From NCBI GenBank assembly GCA_019314425.1, contig JAFCZI010000155.1, positions 1-5,868 of the forward strand: a stretch of DNA of 5,868 bases. Direction: 5' to 3'. Made by a program: the position numbers and the translations under genes. The stretch is from Deltaproteobacteria bacterium (lineage in GTDB: Bacteria; Desulfobacterota; DSM-4660; Desulfatiglandales; Desulfatiglandaceae). The notes below the pieces were generated by a model. The model saw nothing but the letters and a program-made list of their open reading frames with translations. It made no database searches and was not told the origin of the DNA. Below, one piece after another: positions 1-4,306 of the stretch. Each line of letters starts with the position of its first letter. The first letter of the stretch is position 1.

Positions 1-225
1 TTCAGGGGGCGGCGGGGCAGGGTTATGATTTGAGTGCCATCCCCATCGAACAGATTGAAAGAGTTGAGGTCTTCGAAGGATTCTTTTTGGTGATAATATT
101 GATAACGCCGCTCATGGCATCCGCCCCATAGAGCGTGGAAGCGGCCCCTCTCAAGACCTCAACTCTTTCAATCTGTTCGATGGGGATGGCACTCAAATCA
201 TAACCCTGCCCCGCCGCCCCCTGAA
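1..225. repeat. Perfect 73-bp inverted repeat with 79-bp spacer, inside the receptor gene
   Basis: Bases 1-73 are the exact reverse complement of 153-225, with no mismatch. The right arm encodes receptor residues 123-147 (from QGAAGQGYDL to IERVEVLR). The left arm carries the same codons on the opposite strand, so it cannot be part of the same intact gene. Identity ends at 73/153, next to the 8-bp palindrome CTTCGAAG (71-78). The arm continues to base 1, so the inverted copy may extend outside the window. A fold-back chimera from amplification or assembly is the simplest reading; a real inverted duplication is the alternative. Confidence 0.97.
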
Positions 226-592
226 TGGGAGAGCCGTTGATCAGCACCAGTTCGCCGTTGGAAACGCCTCGGATTGACAGGGTGCTGTTCATACCACCAT
301 GGCTGACGCCCAGAGGGCCAAAAGCTTTATAGGCAAAAGAGCCTTTTCTCCGCAGTGCATCCACCAGGTTGTCGGCGCCGGTTTCTTTTAATTCCTCGGC
401 GGTATAGACCGATACAAATCGAGAAGATTCCTTTTCTTTTACGGGAAATCGTTCCGCTGTAACCGTGACCGTATCGAGGGTTTTGGATTCCTCTGTGGAT
501 TTCGCCTGTGCGTTTGCGATGCCCCATGCCATTGTCATTGCCAATCCCAAAACCGCCCTAATCAAACTCCGCTTCAGCTTCATGCCAATCAT
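23..592 (-). CDS. TonB-dependent receptor, N-terminal part only (putative vitamin B12 receptor BtuB), 3' end broken
   Basis: This is the beginning of an outer-membrane TonB-dependent transporter. The 189-residue reading begins with a Sec signal peptide (residues 1-30, basic MKLKR then a hydrophobic stretch ending ANAQA). A TonB-box-like segment LDTVTVTAERF follows at 39-49, then a plug domain with the family signatures STLSIRG (103-109), VLINGSPI (116-123), IERVEVLRGAASTLYGADA (141-159) and SGVINIITKK (161-170). The ATG at 592 is chosen because AGGGGAGGAG (610-601) sits 8 bases upstream. A longer in-frame ATG at 727 would overlap the leader terminator and has no signal-peptide character. The beta-barrel (normally another 400-500 residues) is absent: after about residue 173 the frame runs into an inverted copy of its own plug sequence and stops. 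The cobalamin riboswitch in the leader makes a corrinoid substrate likely; that assignment is inferred from regulation, not from the protein itself. Confidence 0.85.
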   Translation of the reverse strand: MIGMKLKRSLIRAVLGLAMTMAWGIANAQAKSTEESKTLDTVTVTAERFPVKEKESSRFVSVYTAEELKETGADNLVDALRRKGSFAYKAFGPLGVSHGGMNSTLSIRGVSNGELVLINGSPIQGAAGQGYDLSAIPIEQIERVEVLRGAASTLYGADAMSGVINIITKKNPSKTSTLSICSMGMALKS

Positions 593-600
593 TTTCCGCT

Positions 601-610
601 CTCCTCCCCT
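601..610 (-). promoter_or_regulatory. Ribosome binding site of the TonB-dependent receptor
   Basis: On the minus strand the sequence AGGGGAGGAG precedes the ATG at 592 by 8 bases. It fixes this start over the longer in-frame ATG at 727 and over the ATG three codons further in (583). It lies about 90 bases downstream of the leader terminator, so it is not part of the terminator hairpin. Confidence 0.75.
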
Positions 611-697
611 TTTCTTCTTCTCATTTGTCGCCGGAATAAGATGGTGAGGTTCATCCTCAATTCCATTCCCGGCCATTGGAGTGTGATGCGGCCCGCC

Positions 698-736
698 AAA
701 AAAAAATCCCCGGATTGAAAAAATCAATCCGGGGAT
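698..736 (-). terminator. Intrinsic terminator in the cobalamin-riboswitch leader
   Basis: On the minus strand a perfect 13-bp stem (ATCCCCGGATTGA at 736-724 against TCAATCCGGGGAT at 718-706) with a 5-base T-rich loop is followed directly by nine Ts (706-698). It lies between the aptamer and the receptor start, as expected for a riboswitch that works by transcription termination. A competing helix can be drawn between 760-750 (AATCGGTGGAT) and the 5' arm of the stem (736-726), with 9 of 11 positions pairing; this is a candidate antiterminator. The plus strand also has eight Ts (742-749), but they begin five bases after the stem, so the minus direction is the better one. Confidence 0.88.
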
Positions 737-802
737 ATCCCTTTTTTTTATCCACCGATTTTATATGGACCCAGGCTTCTCTCCACGAAGCGTCAGTCCG
801 GA

Positions 803-962
803 ACTCAGACAGGTCTTCTGGTTTCCGGATCACCCTACTTGCCGCACCTTCCCAACCCTCACACATGGCCAGTGGTTTTTCGCGGCGTTCGTCCCCGATT
901 ACAGCGGCGGGCCCACCCTCGACTTTCACGAGGTTCCCTATTAAGCTCCTTAAGAGCACCTG
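803..962 (-). ncRNA. Cobalamin riboswitch (AdoCbl-type aptamer)
   Basis: Read on the minus strand, the conserved blocks of the cobalamin aptamer appear in order. They are AGGTGCT at the 5' end (961-955), TAGGGAACC then GTGAAAGTC (about 930-911), CCGCCGCTGTAA followed by CGGGGACG (about 910-890), the B12-box region ACCACTGG (about 874-867), GGGAAGG near 853, and AGTAGGGTGATCCGGAAACC (839-820) ending in AGAAGACCTGTCTG (818-805). The ends can pair (CTCAGG with CCTGTCTGAG) to close the outer stem. Binding of adenosylcobalamin normally turns off the downstream gene, here a TonB-dependent receptor, so B12 uptake would be repressed when the cofactor is plentiful. The call rests on conserved boxes read by eye, but their order and spacing leave little doubt. 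Confidence 0.95.
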
Positions 963-971
963 AGTGGGCCT

Positions 972-1000
972 TTCCTATCAAGGTAAAAAACGAAAGTCAA
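972..1000 (-). promoter_or_regulatory. Candidate sigma70 promoter of the riboswitch-receptor transcript
   Basis: The minus strand has TTGACT (1000-995; 5 of 6 to the -35 consensus), a 17-base spacer, and TAGGAA (977-972; only 3 of 6 to the -10 consensus). Transcription would begin near 965, just before the aptamer's first conserved block. The position supports it more than the weak -10 does. Confidence 0.4.
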
Positions 1001-1031
1001 GGGGCAAATGCCTACGTCAAAAGACCCATCT

Positions 1032-1044
1032 ACTGCATTGCAGT
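1032..1044. repeat. 13-bp palindrome between pxpC and the riboswitch
   Basis: ACTGCA, one central base, then TGCAGT form a perfect dyad. It lies about 30 bp upstream of the candidate -35 of the receptor transcript and overlaps by two bases the neighbouring large stem-loop. It could be a small operator or simply chance; nothing in the sequence names a regulator. Confidence 0.5.
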
Positions 1045-1098
1045 GATTTTTCAGAATCTCAACATACAACCTGTATGCCTATGATCCTGAAAAACCAC
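1043..1098 (-). repeat. Large stem-loop downstream of pxpC
   Basis: On the minus strand GTGGTTTTTCAG (1098-1087) pairs with CTGAAAAATCAC (1054-1043) over 12 bp including one G-U. Four more pairs follow inward, then a small internal loop, then a terminal hairpin CATAC-AGGTT-GTATG (1077-1063). Four wobble positions pair as G-U in minus-strand RNA but would be A-C mismatches in plus-strand RNA, so the structure fits the pxp transcript. There is no T-run after it, so it is not a classical intrinsic terminator. It starts 68 bases after the pxpC stop and may mark or protect the 3' end of that mRNA. Confidence 0.65.
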
Positions 1099-1165
1099 CA
1101 CGCCTTGGATATGAAACCTTTTACAACGCCATTTATAGATTGATTCGTGACTTTTTACGAGGGTA

Positions 1166-2134
1166 TCATATTTGCTTGATGATGCCCTGTATGATGGTTT
1201 CAATTTCCAGAAGCACGCTTCTGGCCTCATCCGGGGAAACCGGGGAAAATCTCACCTTGTTGCCCGGTCTCAACTGCCCCAGGCGGGAAAGATCAGCGGA
1301 GATGACCGTGGCAATTTTTCGGTATCCTCCCGTGACGGTTTCGCCCAGTATGATAATCGGTTGACCGTCGCCCGGGATTTGTATGGCCCCGGACACAACT
1401 CCTTCGGAGATAATTGATTTTTCCAAGGCTACTTTTTCTTTAATCAGCGGCCCTTCCAAGCGAATGCCGGTTCGGTCCAGTTGTTCCGTGACGCGATAAG
1501 CGGACTGCCGGAATGTGGACAACATCTCCGGGTCGAAATGGTGATGATGGGGGCCAAAAATGATCCGCAGGGTCACTTCCGGAGTGTGGTTCGGAATTGA
1601 CTCAAAGGGCAGGGCGGTCCCTTCCGTTTTCAAGTGCAGGTGAGGGGCATGGGCGGAAAGAATGTCGCCTTTCACGAGCGGTCTTCCCGAAAGTCCCCCG
1701 AAACGCGCGCCCAGGTTGGTGGATCTGCTTCCCAGTACCATTTTTGCGTTGATGCCGCCCCCCACGGCCAGATATGCCCTCAGGCCGCTTCTGATCCCCT
1801 TAAAGGAAAGACGGTCTCCTTTTTGTATCACCATCGCGCGCCACATGGGGGCCGGAGCGGTATTGATTCGGGGTTGAATGTCGGCGCCGGTTACAGCGAT
1901 GGTAATTTTCGATAGAGCGGTAACAACAGGCCCCGCAAAGGTCATTTCAAGGCCCGCTTCATCTTCCCCGTTGTCCAGACGGTTGCCCACCAGACGGTTG
2001 CCCACCCGCAGGGAAAATGAATCCACTGCGCCGCTCGGGGCGACCCCGTATGGCCCGAAACCCAGGCGGCCTCGATCCTGAATGGTGGTCAGGGGGCCGG
2101 GGGATATGACTTCCAGGACGTTTACCGCTGCCAA
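1166..2134 (-). CDS. pxpC: 5-oxoprolinase subunit C (biotin-dependent carboxyltransferase/KipA family)
   Basis: PxpC works with PxpA and PxpB in cytoplasmic ATP-dependent hydrolysis of 5-oxoproline to glutamate. The 322-residue product has the usual family length. It shows the signature opening GPLTTIQDRGRLGFGPYGV (13-31), PSGAVDSF (33-40), LAVGGGI (122-128), GSRSTNLGARFGG (135-147), DRTGIRLEGP (220-229), SEGVVSGAIQIPGDGQPI (243-260), and a closing ADLSRLGQLRPGNKVRF (280-296). The start is a TTG: no in-frame ATG lies near, AGGAGG (2150-2145) stands 10 bases upstream, and family similarity begins at once. It overlaps pxpB by 13 bases, suggesting translational coupling. Residues 44-53 read VGNRLVGNRL, encoded by a perfect 15-bp tandem repeat; relatives usually have one NRLVGN here. 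The run of four histidines at 196-199 lies in a normal family segment. Confidence 0.93.
   Translation of the reverse strand: MAAVNVLEVISPGPLTTIQDRGRLGFGPYGVAPSGAVDSFSLRVGNRLVGNRLDNGEDEAGLEMTFAGPVVTALSKITIAVTGADIQPRINTAPAPMWRAMVIQKGDRLSFKGIRSGLRAYLAVGGGINAKMVLGSRSTNLGARFGGLSGRPLVKGDILSAHAPHLHLKTEGTALPFESIPNHTPEVTLRIIFGPHHHHFDPEMLSTFRQSAYRVTEQLDRTGIRLEGPLIKEKVALEKSIISEGVVSGAIQIPGDGQPIIILGETVTGGYRKIATVISADLSRLGQLRPGNKVRFSPVSPDEARSVLLEIETIIQGIIKQI
1976..2005. repeat. Tandem duplication of 15 bp (two perfect copies) inside pxpC
   Basis: CAGACGGTTGCCCAC occurs twice in a row, at 1976-1990 and 1991-2005. Being five codons long, it keeps the frame and doubles VGNRL in the protein, next to a conserved family stretch. 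Perfect identity suggests a recent replication-slippage event. Confidence 0.97.
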
Positions 2135-2808
2135 TGGCTCATTTCCTCCTCGGATATTTTGAAGAACCGCACCCGGTCGCCCATTTCAAGGAGGCTTGGG
2201 GGATTTTTCAAGGGGTCAAAAAGTTTCAGGGGGGTCCGTCCGATGATCTGCCATCCCCCGGGGCTTCGGGTGGGATATACGCCGGTCTGCCTTTGGGCCA
2301 GTCCCACCGAACCTTTGGGCACCGCCGTTCGGGGGGTTTTCTTGCGCGGCGTTGCCAGGTTTTCAGGCAGCTCTCCCATATAGGGAAAGCCCGGAATGAA
2401 ACCGATCATGTAAACCCGGTAGCCGGTTTGCGTGTGACGCTCAATGACGTTTTCGGGGGTGGTTTTGTGGTATGATGCCACCCATGCCAGGTCCGGGCCA
2501 TATTGACCGCCGTACACCACCGGGATTTCAATGTTTGCCGGTTCGGGGAGTTCAATCCTGTCCAGCTCAAGGAACAATTCATTGATGGTTTTCCGGATTT
2601 GGTCCGGTGTGGTGGTAAGGGGGTCAAACACCAGGAGAAGTGAGCTGTACCCCGGAACGACGTCCAGGAGGGTGTTCAGAGAAGTCTGTTTGATGGCCAG
2701 GAAAAGCCTGCGGACCCTTTCGTGGACACTTAGATGGATTTCGTTCCCCAGCTCCACCAGCAGCGAACGATCCCCCATGACGCGGTATTCAGGCTTTTCA
2801 TACAACAT
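2122..2808 (-). CDS. pxpB: 5-oxoprolinase subunit B (allophanate hydrolase subunit 1/KipI family)
   Basis: PxpB is the second subunit of the prokaryotic 5-oxoprolinase and pairs with PxpC. The 228-residue length is normal. Visible family motifs are GDRSLLVELG (12-21), VVPGYSSLLLVFDP (50-63), PVVYGGQYGPDL (96-107), GFIPGFPYMGELP (136-148), PRTAVPKGSVGLA (159-171) and GVYPTRSPGGWQIIGRTP (176-193). The ATG at 2808 has AGGAA about 7 bases upstream, overlapping the pxpA stop; only 9 bases separate the two genes. Its 3' end overlaps pxpC, so the three genes form one transcription unit. The Bacillus homologue KipI inhibits the sporulation kinase KinA, but with pxpA and pxpC adjacent the 5-oxoprolinase role is the natural one. 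Confidence 0.94.
   Translation of the reverse strand: MLYEKPEYRVMGDRSLLVELGNEIHLSVHERVRRLFLAIKQTSLNTLLDVVPGYSSLLLVFDPLTTTPDQIRKTINELFLELDRIELPEPANIEIPVVYGGQYGPDLAWVASYHKTTPENVIERHTQTGYRVYMIGFIPGFPYMGELPENLATPRKKTPRTAVPKGSVGLAQRQTGVYPTRSPGGWQIIGRTPLKLFDPLKNPPSLLEMGDRVRFFKISEEEMSHWQR
2145..2150 (-). promoter_or_regulatory. Ribosome binding site deciding the TTG start of pxpC
   Basis: A consensus AGGAGG on the minus strand lies inside the 3' end of pxpB, 10 bases before the TTG at 2134. The ATG just downstream of it is in the pxpB frame, where it is an internal methionine codon, so it cannot start pxpC. The site supports TTG initiation coupled to the end of pxpB translation. Confidence 0.7.
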
Positions 2809-2817
2809 ATGGGGTTC

Positions 2818-3597
2818 CTATAGAAAGACGCCCATGGGACGTACCCGTATCCCGGAATCCGTGAGGGCCGTCCGGGTTTTTTTCACCAGGGCCAGGGCTT
2901 CGGGGTTGTCGCCGTGAACGCAGATGGTGTCCGCTTTGAGGTCTATTTCGGTGCTGTCAATGGCTGCGACAGTGCCGGTTTCGACCAGTTTGATAATCCT
3001 TTCAGCCACTGCCCCGTCATCATGGAGTACGGCGCCCGGTATTTTTCGGCTTACCAGCGACCCGTCGGGATTATAGGCGCGGTCCGCGAAGAATTCAAAG
3101 GCGATCCGAATGGAATGGCGTTTGGCAATGGCCACCAGATCATCCCGGTTGGGCCCGGCCAATGCCACCAGTATCAGGTTTTCGTCCAGCCCCGAGATGA
3201 CTTCGGCAATGGCATTGGAAATTTCCGTGTCCCGGACGGCCATGTTGTAAAGGGCGCCGTGGGGTTTTACATGTTGAAGGGACAATCCCCTTTGTGTGGC
3301 AAAGGCCTGAAGCGCGCCCACCTGGTAGGTCACATAGTGTCGAATTTCTTCAAGGCTCACATCCATGACCCTCCGGCCGAATCCCATGAGATCCGGCAGG
3401 CCCGGATGGGCGCCGAGTCCCACGTCGTTTTCCGCAGCCAGGGAGATCGTTTTTGCCATGACCAATGGATCCCCCGCGTGGAATCCACACGCGATATTGG
3501 CCGAACTGATAAGGGGAATCACCGCCTCGTCAAGACCGATTTTATAGGCGCCGAAGCTTTCTCCCACATCTGAATTGAGGTCAATCTGTTTAAGCAT
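2818..3597 (-). CDS. pxpA: 5-oxoprolinase subunit A (LamB/YcsF family)
   Basis: PxpA is required together with PxpB and PxpC for ATP-dependent opening of 5-oxoproline (pyroglutamate) to glutamate. The 259-residue protein has full family length and the diagnostic motifs in order: DLNSDVGESFG (6-16), SANIACGFHAGDP (32-44), GAHPGLPDLMGFGRR (62-76), HVKPHGALYN (109-118), FADRAYNPDGSLVSR (170-184) and CVHGDNPEAL (226-235). No signal peptide is present, in keeping with a cytoplasmic enzyme. The ATG at 3597 has a GGGGGGA run about 9 bases upstream. It is the first gene of the operon and lies about 65 bases from the transcription start predicted by a good sigma70-like promoter. The order A-B-C differs from the Escherichia coli arrangement, where pxpA comes last. 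Confidence 0.95.
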   Translation of the reverse strand: MLKQIDLNSDVGESFGAYKIGLDEAVIPLISSANIACGFHAGDPLVMAKTISLAAENDVGLGAHPGLPDLMGFGRRVMDVSLEEIRHYVTYQVGALQAFATQRGLSLQHVKPHGALYNMAVRDTEISNAIAEVISGLDENLILVALAGPNRDDLVAIAKRHSIRIAFEFFADRAYNPDGSLVSRKIPGAVLHDDGAVAERIIKLVETGTVAAIDSTEIDLKADTICVHGDNPEALALVKKTRTALTDSGIRVRPMGVFL

Positions 3598-3668
3598 CCT
3601 TATCTTCCCCCCGATGAAAAAATGGTGTGGTTTACGGGCTCAAGGCTCAATATTCAGCATCTCAACCC

Positions 3669-3697
3669 ATGATAGAAAATTGTGTCTGAGGCATCAA
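3669..3697 (-). promoter_or_regulatory. Sigma70-like promoter of the pxpABC operon
   Basis: On the minus strand TTGATG (3697-3692; 4 of 6 to consensus) is followed by a 17-base spacer and TATCAT (3674-3669; 5 of 6). Transcription would start near 3662, giving a leader of about 65 bases. Just downstream, 3650-3637 reads TTGAGCC twice in tandem on the minus strand. Just upstream, at 3706-3717, lies the 12-bp palindrome TTTCCCGGGAAA. Either could be bound by a regulator; that is inference only. Confidence 0.65.
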
Positions 3698-3705
3698 CTG
3701 AAAAC

Positions 3706-3717
3706 TTTCCCGGGAAA
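3706..3717. repeat. 12-bp perfect palindrome TTTCCCGGGAAA upstream of the pxp promoter
   Basis: The dyad is perfect and centred about 50 bp upstream of the predicted pxpA transcription start, a typical activator position. It also lies in the shared regulatory region with the divergent inhibitor gene. No regulator gene is in the window, so its role is unknown. Confidence 0.5.
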
Positions 3718-3916
3718 TCAGATAATTTTTGGTCAACAAATTGAAATAATGGGTTTTATGTCTCTTCTCGAAAAAATTGAATACAGGTTTTAGGTGAAAA
3801 TAAAGCCAATCTGTGGTAGGTCGAAAGCGCATTGATTTTAGAAACAAGAATGGCACTATTGAAAATCTCGAATTTTCCGACTTTTTACGGCGCCATCATG
3901 GCCTGGATTTTCCACA

Positions 3917-4291
3917 ATGAATATACTACCCGTTATTTTTCTGGCAGTTGCGGTGGGTGTTTCAGCGCCCCCGTCCGTCAAATTGAGCGGGAAAAATATG
4001 GGTCAAACGGTAGAAATGACAGTGGGGGGCGTGTTAGAGATTGTTCTGAAAGGAAACCCCACAACCGGTTATACATGGACGGTCGCATCTGTTGATGAAA
4101 AAATTCTCATGCAGGTTGGTGAAACGGAGTTCATTCCTGACAGAAAGGCCCGGGGCTCCGGTGGCAGAATCGTGATGCGTTTTGAGGCTGCAAAGGTGGG
4201 GAAAACCAGCCTGAATCTGATCTACCATCGGCCGTTTGAGAAGCATAAACCACCCCTCAAGACTTTTGAAGTGAAAATTATCGTTGACTAA
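3917..4291 (+). CDS. Chagasin-family (I42) inhibitor of papain-like cysteine proteases, exported
   Basis: The 124-residue protein carries the three inhibitory loops of the chagasin/ICP family in the right order: NPTTGY at 47-52, GSGG at 80-83 and YHRPFE at 103-108 (family pattern RPW or RPF). These loops wedge into the active site of C1A cysteine proteases. The beta-rich remainder and total length match the family. The N-terminus is hydrophobic (ILPVIFLAVAVGVSA, 3-17) and probably directs export. It is atypical, lacking a basic residue before the hydrophobic core and having Pro right after the likely VSA cleavage point, so cleavage may shift or the protein may stay anchored. The ATG at 3917 is the first standard start in an open frame that runs back to a stop at 3860, and it has no obvious Shine-Dalgarno site. 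A papain-like protease gene follows after 15 bases and is its likely target. Confidence 0.88.
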   Translation: MNILPVIFLAVAVGVSAPPSVKLSGKNMGQTVEMTVGGVLEIVLKGNPTTGYTWTVASVDEKILMQVGETEFIPDRKARGSGGRIVMRFEAAKVGKTSLNLIYHRPFEKHKPPLKTFEVKIIVD

Positions 4292-4293
4292 CC

Positions 4294-4298
4294 AGGAG
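4294..4298 (+). promoter_or_regulatory. Ribosome binding site of the papain-like protease
   Basis: AGGAG lies 8 bases before the ATG at 4307. This spacing favours the ATG over the adjacent in-frame TTG at 4304. It sits in the 15-bp gap after the inhibitor stop codon, consistent with co-translation from a shared message. Confidence 0.7.
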
Positions 4299-4306
4299 AT
4301 GCTTTG

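Larger units (their letters stand above)
3598..3916. other. Divergent intergenic region between pxpA and the inhibitor-protease unit
   Basis: This 319-bp stretch is visibly richer in A and T than the genes around it and holds no convincing coding sequence. Its left half contains the pxp promoter, the tandem TTGAGCC pair and the palindrome. For the rightward genes the best promoter I can draw is TTGAAT (3777-3782), a 16-base spacer and AATAAA (3799-3804), each 4 of 6 to consensus; it is weak and leaves a leader of about 105 bases. A second region with TTGATT at 3832 lacks a matching -10. No tRNA or clear small-RNA structure was seen. Confidence 0.6.

Noticed and set aside
593..727. Longer start for the TonB receptor at 727
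   Set aside because: The extension would be translated from within the terminator hairpin and lacks signal-peptide character; the ATG at 592 has a strong ribosome binding site and a proper signal peptide.
706..749. Plus-strand terminator
   Set aside because: The hairpin is shared, but the plus-strand T-run starts five bases after the stem and no plus-strand gene lies to the left that would need it.
657..963. Open frames on both strands across 657-963
   Set aside because: They lie over the cobalamin riboswitch and its terminator, whose conserved RNA blocks explain the sequence.
1043..1098. Large stem-loop as an intrinsic terminator or an integron attC site
   Set aside because: No T-run follows on either strand, and the conserved attC end boxes are not present.
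1532..1546. Four consecutive His codons in pxpC as a cloning tag
   Set aside because: They lie within a normal family segment (FGPHHHHFDPE) where relatives have a GP motif and polar residues; no vector sequence surrounds them.
2914..3573. Long open frame of 219 codons on the plus strand opposite pxpA
   Set aside because: It is antisense to a gene with clear family motifs, shows no domain or signal of its own, and is explained by the base composition of pxpA codons.
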